From DASPXK01 sp035637315 (GTDB taxonomy: Bacteria; Chloroflexota; UBA6077; JACCZL01): a stretch of DNA of 16,538 nt. The stretch is taken from assembly GCA_035637315.1 (NCBI GenBank), contig DASPXK010000431.1:1-16538 (forward strand). Reading direction: 5' to 3'. The position numbers and the translations under genes are program-made. The notes beneath the pieces are model-generated. The model was not told the origin of the DNA and searched no databases. It worked only from the letters and a program-made list of their open reading frames with translations. How positions within the stretch are numbered: the stretch's first letter is position 1; the number at the start of each line of letters is the position of its first letter. Of the stretch, positions 1 through 6,303 are shown in pieces.

Positions 1-1
1 G

Positions 2-307
2 CGCCGCCTGCTGGACGGACTGAAGCAGCTAGCTGACCATCCGAACGTCGGCGACGTGCGCGGCCTGGGCATGATGGCGGCCGTCGAGCTGGTGGCCGAC
101 AAGGCAACGCGGGCGTCGTTCGACCCAGCGGCCAAAGTTGGCGAGCGGGTGACGGATCAATTCCGAAAGCGGGGCCTGTACACGCGTGCCCGAGGCGACG
201 TCATCTGCCTGGCGCCACCTCTCGTGACGACCGAGGAGCAAATCGATCGGTTGGTCCAGGTCGTGTCCGAGGCCATCCAGGTCGCGACGGCGTCCGTCCG
301 TTCCTGA
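2..307 (+). CDS. Class III aminotransferase, C-terminal fragment
   Basis: The reading frame is open from the window edge and ends at TGA 305-307, so only about the last 101 residues are present. The fragment carries the C-terminal small-domain signature of PLP-dependent class III (omega/ornithine-type) aminotransferases: a segment RGLGMMAAVELV near residues 20-31, then a variable region, then RGDVICLAPPLVTTEEQIDRL near residues 61-81, which corresponds to the family's 'lapPLvit.eeid.l' end. The PLP-binding lysine lies upstream, outside the window. The substrate cannot be told from this part; omega-amino acid:pyruvate or 4-aminobutyrate transaminases are the nearest guesses. folD follows after 9 nt in the same frame, so the two are probably cotranscribed. 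Confidence 0.85.
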   Translation, partial: RRLLDGLKQLADHPNVGDVRGLGMMAAVELVADKATRASFDPAAKVGERVTDQFRKRGLYTRARGDVICLAPPLVTTEEQIDRLVQVVSEAIQVATASVRS

Positions 308-316
308 GGCCGCGCC

Positions 317-1174
317 CTGACCGCGCGAATACTCGACGGCCGACCGGTTGCCCAACAGATCTGGTTGGAGGTGGAGCGCCGGGCCGCTGGCATTGAGATC
401 GCCCTCGGCGGGCCACCCACCCTGGCCGTAGTCAGCGTCGGCGAGGACCCGGCCTCAGCCGCCTATCTGCGTCAGATCGAGCGCGGGTTCGCGGGCCACA
501 GGCTGGCTGCGCGGATCGAGGGCCTGCCAGCCGGGGCCGGCGAGCCGGAGCTTTCCAACCTGCTGGGGCGTTTGGGAGCTGATCGCTCGATCCAGGGTAT
601 CCTGGTCCAGCTTCCGCTCCCGGAGCCGCTGACGTTCGAGGCGGTCACCAGGCACGTGCCCTTCGAGAAGGACGTCGAGGGCCTTCATCCTCTAAACGCA
701 GGCGCGCTGGCCCAAAACCGTCCGGCGGTCGTCCCAAGCACTCCCCTGGCCGGCCTGGAGATCCTCCGGGCAGCAGGCATCGCCCTGGCCGGCAAGACGG
801 TGGTGGTAGTCGGTCGCAGCACCATCGTCGGGCGACCGCTGGCCCAACTCCTCCTCCAAGAGCATGCGACTGTCGTCATCTGCCATACCCGCACTCCCGA
901 TCTCGGCAGCTTCTGCCGCCTGGCGGACGTTCTCGCAGTGGCGGCTGGTCGGGCCGCGCTGATCACCGGTTCGCAGGTCAAGCCGGGTGCCACGGTCGTC
1001 GACTTCGGGATCAGCGTTGTCGATGGCCGCCTGGTGGGGGACGTCGACTTCGAATCGGTGAGCGCGGTCGCCGGCGCCATCACCCCGGTGCCCGGCGGGA
1101 CCGGCCCGGTCACCACGGCCGTGCTGGCCCGCAACCTGGTGGGCGTGGCCGAATGCCAGTTGCGCACCTTCTAA
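317..1174 (+). CDS. folD: Methylenetetrahydrofolate dehydrogenase/cyclohydrolase (FolD), altered active site
   Basis: FolD normally oxidises 5,10-methylene-THF with NADP and hydrolyses methenyl-THF to 10-formyl-THF in the cytosol. The N-terminal segment ILDGRPVAQQI (residues 5-15), VGEDPASAAY (41-50), GILVQLPLP (94-102), the NADP motif VVGRSTIVGRP and the C-terminal ITPVPGGTGPVT are all clear. No ATG, GTG or TTG precedes the conserved N-terminus. The first standard start, TTG 365, would remove 16 family residues. CTG 317 has a GAGG Shine-Dalgarno at 306-309 (7-nt gap) and gives 285 residues, the usual length, with numbering that matches E. coli FolD. Tyr50 and Gln98 are kept, but the catalytic Lys54 is Ile and Asp121 is Glu. 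The fold and family are certain; cyclohydrolase activity is doubtful. Confidence 0.93.
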   Translation: MTARILDGRPVAQQIWLEVERRAAGIEIALGGPPTLAVVSVGEDPASAAYLRQIERGFAGHRLAARIEGLPAGAGEPELSNLLGRLGADRSIQGILVQLPLPEPLTFEAVTRHVPFEKDVEGLHPLNAGALAQNRPAVVPSTPLAGLEILRAAGIALAGKTVVVVGRSTIVGRPLAQLLLQEHATVVICHTRTPDLGSFCRLADVLAVAAGRAALITGSQVKPGATVVDFGISVVDGRLVGDVDFESVSAVAGAITPVPGGTGPVTTAVLARNLVGVAECQLRTF

Positions 1175-1177
1175 GCT

Positions 1178-1288
1178 GTTCCTGGCATTCCGAGCCCTCA
1201 TTTTGTCCAACCGAGCGGAGCGAGGAATCCGTGCCAGGAACAACTGCGCTGCGCGGGCGGCGGATCCTTCGCTTCGCTCAGGATGACA
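1178..1288. repeat. Palindromic intergenic repeat (family A, first copy)
   Basis: A perfect 10-nt inverted pair, GTTCCTGGCA (1178-1187) and TGCCAGGAAC (1232-1241), is interleaved with a longer imperfect pair. In the longer pair the left arm at about 1204-1230 (CCGAGCGGAGCGAGGAATCC) faces the right arm at 1262-1286 (GGATCCTTCGCTTCGCTCAG onward). This sits right after folD and could fold as a terminator-like structure. A degenerate relative lies at 9096-9180. Similar 'cattctgagcgaagcgaaggatc' repeats are common in Chloroflexota and other environmental genomes. The open frame across it reads repeat-derived peptide and is not counted as a gene. Confidence 0.7.
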
Positions 1289-1345
1289 AGAAGGGCTCAG
1301 GACGACAAGAAGGGCTCAGGATGACAAGAAGGGCTCAGGATGACA
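1277..1345. repeat. 19-bp tandem repeat, 3.6 copies
   Basis: The unit CTCAGGATGACAAGAAGGG occurs at 1277-1295, 1296-1314 (one substitution, T to C) and 1315-1333, with a partial copy at 1334-1345. The array grows directly out of the right arm of the palindromic repeat, so it looks like a tandem duplication of that element's edge. There are no spacers, so it is not a CRISPR array. It ends 34 bp before the M28 peptidase gene. Confidence 0.9.
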
Positions 1346-1356
1346 ATGAAGAGCCG

Positions 1357-1362
1357 TACAAT
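1357..1362 (+). promoter_or_regulatory. Candidate -10 box for the hydrolase operon
   Basis: TACAAT matches the -10 consensus at five of six positions and lies 17 nt upstream of the TTG start of the peptidase gene, just after the tandem repeat. No good -35 is seen at the right distance; the expected place falls in the last partial repeat unit. Weak evidence. Confidence 0.35.
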
Positions 1363-1379
1363 GACAGGCAGGGAGTGCC

Positions 1380-2753
1380 TTGAACGCCATCCGCCGTCGT
1401 CTGCTGAGTCTGGCCCTCGCGCTGGCCACCATCGCTTCGGCGTGCTCGGCGTCGAGCGCCGCGCCAGCGGGCCGGGCGGTCGATTCGATCTCCGCCACGC
1501 CGACCGTTCAGATCGCGGCCGATGCTCCGATTGCGGTCGCCGAGCCGACTCCGGCACTCGCCCCAGCGACAGAGCCGACCGCCTCCTCGATCGGCGCGGC
1601 TCCAGATATCAGCGGCGTCGCCGCGAAGCGACACGTCGAGGCGCTAGCGAACGAGATCGGCAGTCGCTCGGCCGGCTCGCCGAACCACGCCAGAGCAGCA
1701 CAGTACGTGATCGACCAGCTCCGTGGTTTCGGCTACCAGGCCGAATTGCAGCCTTTCTCCTTTACCAGCTACGACGATCGAGGCTCTTCGCTGACGGTCT
1801 CAGGAGCGCTCGGTCGCGAGCTGCAGGCCAATACGCTCGTCTACTCGCCAGCGGGAACGGTTGAGGGGCGGCTGGTCGACGCTGGGCTCGGCCGCCCTGG
1901 CGATTTCGCGCCGGCCGCGGTGCGGGGCAACGTTGCCCTGATGGAGCGGGGCGAGATCCGCTTTTCCGAGAAGGTCGAAAACGTCGCCCAGGCGGGGGCC
2001 AGCGCGGCGGTCGTCTTCAACAACCAGCCGCTTAACTTCAACGGCAACCTGGCCACCGAGTCCAGGATCCCCGCGGTCAGCGTATCGCACGACGATGGCG
2101 AGACGCTGCTCGCTCAAGCGAGGCAGGGCAGTTTGAGTGTGCGCCTGGCGGTGGATGCGTCGCTGGAGCCCCGCATGGGAGCCAATGCTATCGCGACGAA
2201 GCCCGGAGGACCTCAGACGGTCGTCATCGGCGCGCATCTGGACTCGGTATCGGCCGGCCCTGGCGCGAACGACAATGCGTCCGGAACGGCCGTGATGCTC
2301 GAGCTCGCCAGAGTCGTCGTCGCCCGGCCTCCACCGTTCACGCTCGTGTTCGCCGCCTTCGACGCCGAGGAGATCGGCCTGATCGGCAGCGGCAAGATGG
2401 TCGAGGCGCTAACCCACCAGCAGCAGCGGTCGATCCGTGCGATGATCAATCTGGACATGGTTGGGGTTGGCGACCAGCCACGGCTCGGCGGGAGTGACGA
2501 GCTGACGAGCCTGGCTTACCCAATCGCCGCGCGCTTGGGCCAGACGGCGCGCCCGATCGGCGACGGCTTGAACGGAGGCAGTGATCACGCCAGCTTCATC
2601 CGAGCGGGGATTCCAGCCCTGTTCATCTATCGCTCCGAGGATCCGAACTACCACACGCCGAACGACCAGGCCCCGCTGGTCAGGCCCGAAAACCTGGAGT
2701 TCGCCGCCAGGCTGGCTCTGGGTGTGTTGGACAATCTGCCCGCTGAACGCTGA
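1380..2753 (+). CDS. M28-family zinc aminopeptidase with PA domain, lipoprotein
   Basis: The product is 457 residues and is probably anchored on the outside of the membrane, where it would trim peptides. It starts at TTG 1380 behind GGGAG (1371-1375). Residues 1-22 form a lipoprotein signal (RRR, hydrophobic core, IASAC with Cys22), followed by an Ala/Pro/Thr-rich linker to about residue 75. Residues about 150-255 resemble a protease-associated (PA) domain inserted before the catalytic core. All five M28 metal/catalytic positions are present: His286 (GAHLDS), Asp298 (GANDNASG), Glu330-Glu331 (FDAEEIGLIGS), Asp359 (NLDMVG) and His425 (YHTPND). It is the first gene of a packed run of four hydrolase genes; the next starts 10 nt downstream. 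Substrate preference cannot be read from the sequence. Confidence 0.93.
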   Translation: MNAIRRRLLSLALALATIASACSASSAAPAGRAVDSISATPTVQIAADAPIAVAEPTPALAPATEPTASSIGAAPDISGVAAKRHVEALANEIGSRSAGSPNHARAAQYVIDQLRGFGYQAELQPFSFTSYDDRGSSLTVSGALGRELQANTLVYSPAGTVEGRLVDAGLGRPGDFAPAAVRGNVALMERGEIRFSEKVENVAQAGASAAVVFNNQPLNFNGNLATESRIPAVSVSHDDGETLLAQARQGSLSVRLAVDASLEPRMGANAIATKPGGPQTVVIGAHLDSVSAGPGANDNASGTAVMLELARVVVARPPPFTLVFAAFDAEEIGLIGSGKMVEALTHQQQRSIRAMINLDMVGVGDQPRLGGSDELTSLAYPIAARLGQTARPIGDGLNGGSDHASFIRAGIPALFIYRSEDPNYHTPNDQAPLVRPENLEFAARLALGVLDNLPAER

Positions 2754-2763
2754 CGGAGCCAGG

Positions 2764-3069
2764 GTGCCAACCGGCCGGACGCGATTCCACCTGCACATCA
2801 AGGGCCGCGTACAGGGCGTCTATTTTCGTGAGTTGACTCGCCAGTTGGCCGAGCAGCTTGACCTTGGAGGCTGGGTCAGGAACCTTTCAGACGGGCAGGT
2901 CGAAGCGGTCTTCGAAGGTGACCCCGCCAGAGTCGCACAGGCCGTGGCCTGGTGCCGCAAGGGCCCGCCTGGAGCGTGGGTATCTGGCGTGGAGACGCGA
3001 GACGAGGAGCCCCTGGGCGAGACCGGCCTTCGGATTCTGAGCACCCGCTACGCCTGGGAGCAGACTTGA
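2764..3069 (+). CDS. acyP: Acylphosphatase
   Basis: This small cytosolic enzyme hydrolyses acyl phosphates such as acetyl phosphate and 1,3-bisphosphoglycerate. GTG 2764 gives 101 residues, close to the family's 90-100, with GGAG at 2755-2758 (5-nt gap); an upstream in-frame ATG would lie inside the peptidase gene. The signature GRVQGVYFR (residues 14-22) holds the phosphate-binding Arg22, and GWVRNLSDG (36-44) holds the catalytic Asn40. It starts 10 nt after the peptidase stop, and its own stop overlaps the next gene's TTG start (TTGA), which suggests translational coupling. The link between an acylphosphatase and secreted or membrane hydrolases may be no more than operon packing. Confidence 0.93.
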   Translation: MPTGRTRFHLHIKGRVQGVYFRELTRQLAEQLDLGGWVRNLSDGQVEAVFEGDPARVAQAVAWCRKGPPGAWVSGVETRDEEPLGETGLRILSTRYAWEQT

Positions 3070-3836
3070 GGGCAACCTTGCCGGGCGCGGAGCCCTTCAC
3101 CTTCGCAGGTTCGGGCGAGATTGGCGTACTTCTCATCCACGGCTTCACGGGCTCGCCGGCCGAAATGAAGCCTCTGGGAGCCCACCTCGCCAGCCTCGGA
3201 ATCTCGTCCACCGGAGTGCTGCTCAGCAACCATGGCACCCACCCGGCCGACCTGCTCGGCTGCCGCTACCAGTGCTGGATGGCGGACGCGGAGGCCGGCC
3301 TCGAGGACCTGCTGGCAGCCAACCGGCGGGTTTTCCTGGCCGGCCTGTCGATGGGGGGGACGATCGCGCTGAACATCGCCGCGCGGCGAGCCGACGACCC
3401 GCGTATTGCCGGGCTAATCGCCCTTTGCGCTCCACTCCAGCTCGTCGACTGGCGGCTGGGGCTGCTGCCGATCCTCGCTCATCTCATTCGTTGGCAGGCG
3501 TGGGGCAAACCCGACATCAAAGACCAGAGTGCGTGGGACCGCCACGTTGGCTACCGGCGGTTTCGGCCAGCCTCCCTCGTGCCTTTGCTCAGACTGATGA
3601 GCGACACCAGGCCACTACTGCCCATGATCCGACAACCCCTGCTCATCGTCCAGGCACGCGAGGACAACACCATTCCGCCAACGAACGCGGAGCTGATCGC
3701 TAGCGAGGTGGGCAGCCGCGACAAGCGCATCGTCTGGCTGGACAACTGCTACCATGTGGTGACGCTCGATTACGCGGCACCGACCGTCAACGCCGAAGTG
3801 GCTCGCTTCATCGCCGAGCGTGCGGCGGGCGCGTGA
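3066..3836 (+). CDS. Carboxylesterase, Est30-like alpha/beta hydrolase
   Basis: The 256-residue product is a soluble alpha/beta hydrolase resembling Geobacillus Est30-type carboxylesterases (about 247 residues), which cleave short to medium acyl esters. TTG 3066 overlaps the acylphosphatase stop and has GGGAG at 3056-3060 with a 5-nt gap. Visible features are the oxyanion-hole motif HGFTGSP (25-31), the nucleophile elbow GLSMGG with Ser95, the acid in REDNTIP (Asp200) and the base in CYHVVTLDY (His230). There is no signal peptide. The stop overlaps the next start as GTGA. A monoacylglycerol lipase cannot be excluded. Confidence 0.88.
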   Translation: MRATLPGAEPFTFAGSGEIGVLLIHGFTGSPAEMKPLGAHLASLGISSTGVLLSNHGTHPADLLGCRYQCWMADAEAGLEDLLAANRRVFLAGLSMGGTIALNIAARRADDPRIAGLIALCAPLQLVDWRLGLLPILAHLIRWQAWGKPDIKDQSAWDRHVGYRRFRPASLVPLLRLMSDTRPLLPMIRQPLLIVQAREDNTIPPTNAELIASEVGSRDKRIVWLDNCYHVVTLDYAAPTVNAEVARFIAERAAGA

Positions 3837-4795
3837 ATACGCCGGGCCCTTCCCCATCGGTCACTATGGCCAGTCTTCGCAGCACCCTTCGCCGGCGGGC
3901 GATCGGGGCCCTCGGGACGCTCGGGTTTGGCGTACTGGGAGCCCTGGCCCTGGTCGGCGAGTACGGCCATCGCCAGATCACGCGCGCTCGCCGCAGCGAG
4001 TTCCGGGACCAACCTGCCAACTGGGGGCTGCCCAATGGCGAGGAGATCACCCTCCAGGCGCGCGACGGGATCGGGCTCCACGCCTGGCTTTTCACAGCGC
4101 CCGATACGGCCTCAAGCATCGTCGTCTGCCATGGGCACGGCGGCAACAAGCACACTCTGCTCCCGGCCGCGCGGTTCCTGTTCCCACGCTACAACGTCCT
4201 GGCACTGGACAGTCGCGGCCATGGCGACAGCGGCGGGCAGCGGACGACGATTGGCTACGAGGAGCGAATGGACGTCCGCGCCGCCGTGGACGAGCTCGCT
4301 CGGCGCGGCCTCGGGCCGGTCGGAATCATGGGTACCTCGATGGGCGCGGCAGTCGCCATCCTGGCAGCGGCTGAGGACACGCGCCTGGCGGCGATCGTGG
4401 CGGACAGTCCGTACGCCCGTCTGCGCTGGGCGGTGGCCGAGGCCGCCAGGGGGCGCGGCTATCCGTGCCCCATCGCGCCGATCGTTGCTTTCGCCGCCTG
4501 CCAGGTCACCGCACTGCGGCTGGGCTACCCGATGTCGGCTTTCGACCCGCTCCACGTGGTCCACCGCATCGCGCCGCGACGCCTGCTGCTGATCCACGGC
4601 CAGAACGACGAGCTGCTGAACGTTCGTCACTCGCGGCTGCTCTACGAGCGAGCCGGCGAGCCCAAAGAGCTGTGGGTCCTGAGTGGCCTGGCCCACTGCC
4701 AGGGCCTGGAGTGCGTCTACGAGGCGTACCGCGATCGGGTCCTCGACTTCTTCGCCCAAGCGCTGTGCCCTCGCCCCTACCCCCTCTCCTCTTGA
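3833..4795 (+). CDS. Membrane-anchored alpha/beta hydrolase
   Basis: The 320-residue product starts at GTG 3833, overlapping the previous stop by 4 nt. Residues about 23-42 form one hydrophobic segment (GALGTLGFGVLGALALV) after a basic stretch, so the catalytic domain is probably held at the outer membrane face. The fold is shown by CHGHGGNKH (99-107), DSRGHGDSGG (126-135), the nucleophile GTSMGA with Ser159, the acid in HGQNDE (Asp249) and the base in GLAHCQ (His278). It resembles the YqkD/BEM46 type of serine hydrolase; the substrate is unknown. The last residues after the hydrolase domain, from about ALCPRPYPLSS, are read from a palindromic repeat that also supplies the stop codon. The ancestral stop was therefore probably lost or replaced when the repeat inserted. 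Confidence 0.87.
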   Translation: MNTPGPSPSVTMASLRSTLRRRAIGALGTLGFGVLGALALVGEYGHRQITRARRSEFRDQPANWGLPNGEEITLQARDGIGLHAWLFTAPDTASSIVVCHGHGGNKHTLLPAARFLFPRYNVLALDSRGHGDSGGQRTTIGYEERMDVRAAVDELARRGLGPVGIMGTSMGAAVAILAAAEDTRLAAIVADSPYARLRWAVAEAARGRGYPCPIAPIVAFAACQVTALRLGYPMSAFDPLHVVHRIAPRRLLLIHGQNDELLNVRHSRLLYERAGEPKELWVLSGLAHCQGLECVYEAYRDRVLDFFAQALCPRPYPLSS

Positions 4796-4818
4796 GGGAG
4801 AGGGGCCGGGGGTGAGGG
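4768..4818. repeat. Palindromic repeat spanning two convergent gene ends (family B)
   Basis: The core is CCCCTCTCCTC, then TT, then GAGGGAGAGGGG, flanked by the outer arms CCCTCGCCCC and GGGGGTGAGGG. It is a strong hairpin between two convergent genes and may end transcription from both sides, though no T-tract follows. Repeats of this kind (their translations read LTPGPSP or PLPQEERG) are widespread in environmental genomes. Both neighbouring coding frames run into it. Confidence 0.85.
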
Positions 4819-5304
4819 TCGTACCAAGTCTGCCAACCACCCACCGGCCGACGCGCCGAGCAGGTGGACGAGGTCGCCGAGGATGAGCCCGCCCATGTCC
4901 ATTGGCCCAAGGACCTGCGGGCCGTAGCGGCCGGCTAGGTCGATCTCGACCCAGGCCTTCACCGACGCCGCGATCAAGATGAAGATTACCGCCACGCCGA
5001 CGCCCTGGATGACGCCGAGCCGGCCCGCCAGCCGACCGGCGACGTAGCCGCCCGCGAGCAGCGCCACGAACTCGAGCGCCGCGGCCGCGCCCAGGTTGTT
5101 CTCGAGGCCACTGAACCTGGCAATCGCGCCAAGGACCAGCGCTAGGGCGACCGCCGTGACGAACCCGGCGCCCACCCCCCGCCAGCTAATGACGCTCGTC
5201 AGGCCGCCCGGCGCTTGGACTGCCGTGATTCCCGCTCCGAGATCCTTCGCGACATGGTAACTGATCGAGCGGCGGTCCCGAGTCGCACGGCCGAATAAAC
5301 CCAT
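4777..5304 (-). CDS. Four-helix integral membrane protein of unknown function
   Basis: I do not recognise a characterised family; in layout it resembles small YrzE/TIGR04086-type membrane proteins. The 175-residue product starts at ATG (5304-5302). A polar N-terminal segment of about 35 residues precedes four hydrophobic stretches at about 38-64, 72-93, 95-118 and 136-160, rich in Gly and Ala, with GGYVAGRLAGRLG between the second and third. The last residues (RPSPPAPLPQEERG) come from the palindromic repeat shared with the convergent hydrolase gene, giving a 19-bp overlap of the two coding frames. The gene diverges from etfB, with about 190 bp between the two starts. Confidence 0.72.
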   Translation of the reverse strand: MGLFGRATRDRRSISYHVAKDLGAGITAVQAPGGLTSVISWRGVGAGFVTAVALALVLGAIARFSGLENNLGAAAALEFVALLAGGYVAGRLAGRLGVIQGVGVAVIFILIAASVKAWVEIDLAGRYGPQVLGPMDMGGLILGDLVHLLGASAGGWLADLVRPSPPAPLPQEERG

Positions 5305-5311
5305 GCGGCTG

Positions 5312-5320
5312 TGGTAAAAT
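5312..5320 (+). promoter_or_regulatory. Candidate extended -10 promoter for etfBA
   Basis: TGTGGTAAAAT contains an extended -10 (TGG directly before TAAAAT at 5315-5320). No clear -35 is seen, which extended -10 promoters tolerate. It would give a leader of about 165 nt before etfB that includes the palindrome at 5376-5432. Confidence 0.4.
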
Positions 5321-5375
5321 CTCGCGGCGTTCGGGCCTCAACCCGGCGACGTGCCGGCTGGGACAGCTCGCTTCA

Positions 5376-5432
5376 ACCGCGACCGTGAGGCAGCGGCCGT
5401 CCGGCCGCAGTTCGCTCCCTTACGGTCGCGGT
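5376..5432. repeat. Palindromic repeat in the etfB leader (family C)
   Basis: The 14-nt arms ACCGCGACCGTGAG (5376-5389) and CTTACGGTCGCGGT (5419-5432) pair with one mismatch. Inside them a second perfect pair, GCGGCC (5393-5398) and GGCCGC (5403-5408), can form. It may be a dispersed repeat like the others in this window, or an attenuator for etfBA. Nothing shows a metabolite-binding fold. Confidence 0.7.
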
Positions 5433-5493
5433 ACTGGTGTCAGCCCGCTCCCTGGGCACGACCCATCCGTCACGGACCACGCGGAGCATCCCT

Positions 5494-6294
5494 ATGAACA
5501 TCATCGTGACCATCAAGCAGGTGCCCGATCCCGACATCCCGCCCAATCACTTCAAGGTTGACGAGGCGGCTAAGCGGGTTATCGCTCCGCCCGGCGTGGC
5601 CCCGGTGATGAATGGCTACGACGCCAACGCACTGGAGGCTGCTCTCAGGCTCAAAGAGGAGCACGGTGGCAAGGTCACCGCGCTCAGCCTTGGCACAGCC
5701 GAGGCGCGCGACACGCTCAAGCGCTCGATCGCGATGGGAGCGGATGAGGCCGTGCTGCTCGACGACCCAGCCTTGCTCGATGGGGACAGCTATACGACCG
5801 CGTTAGCGCTGGCGAAAGCAATCGGGAAGATCGGCGCGTACGATCTGGTCTTGTGTGGCCGCCAGGCCAGCGATACGGACGCCGGCCAGGTCGCGTTGGG
5901 AATAGGCGAACTGCTGGGGCTTCCCACGGTCAGTCCGGCGATCGGCCTCGAGTTGGCCAACGGCAGTTTGAAGGTCAACCGGATGATCGAAGATGGCTAC
6001 CAGGTCCTGGAGGTGCCCTTGCCAGCGCTGGTGGCCGTCTCGAGCGAGATCGCCGAGCCACGCTATCCGCCGCTGCGTGGGATCATGGCCGCCGGCCGCG
6101 CCCAGATTCCCGTCTGGAGCGCCGCTGACCTCGGGCTCGGCGCGAGCGATGTTGGCGCGGCAGGCCGAAAGGTGGCTGTCCGACGGCTGTACGTCGAGAC
6201 CCGCGAGACGCGATGCGAGCTCATCGAGGGCGACTCGCCCGCTGAGGCCGGCGCCGCGCTGGCCCAGAGACTGCGCGACGCTAAGCTCATCTAG
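5494..6294 (+). CDS. etfB: Electron transfer flavoprotein beta subunit
   Basis: EtfB pairs with EtfA to carry electrons from flavin dehydrogenases (acyl-CoA dehydrogenases and similar) towards the quinone pool. ATG 5494 is chosen because the family N-terminus MNIIVTIKQVPDP starts there and GGAG (5483-5486) lies 7 nt upstream; an in-frame GTG 57 nt upstream adds unrelated residues. The product is 266 residues, the normal length. Visible features are NGYDANALEAALRLKE (about 43-58), CGRQASDTDAGQ at the nucleotide-binding site, and the EtfB signature around MIEDGYQVLEVPLPALVAVS. Whether the site holds AMP (ordinary ETF) or a second FAD (bifurcating ETF) cannot be settled by eye. etfA follows 9 nt later. 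Confidence 0.95.
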   Translation: MNIIVTIKQVPDPDIPPNHFKVDEAAKRVIAPPGVAPVMNGYDANALEAALRLKEEHGGKVTALSLGTAEARDTLKRSIAMGADEAVLLDDPALLDGDSYTTALALAKAIGKIGAYDLVLCGRQASDTDAGQVALGIGELLGLPTVSPAIGLELANGSLKVNRMIEDGYQVLEVPLPALVAVSSEIAEPRYPPLRGIMAAGRAQIPVWSAADLGLGASDVGAAGRKVAVRRLYVETRETRCELIEGDSPAEAGAALAQRLRDAKLI

Positions 6295-6303
6295 GAGGAC
6301 GAG

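Noticed and set aside
1277..1345. Possible CRISPR array
   Set aside because: The 19-bp units are directly adjacent with no spacers, and there are no cas genes.
1153..1383. Open frame of 76 codons downstream of folD
   Set aside because: It is read from the palindromic repeat and the 19-bp tandem array, and its FAQDD-type peptide is typical of translated intergenic repeats.
5437..5493. Upstream GTG start extending etfB by 19 residues
   Set aside because: The family N-terminus begins at ATG 5494, which has a good GGAG site; the extension has no family resemblance.
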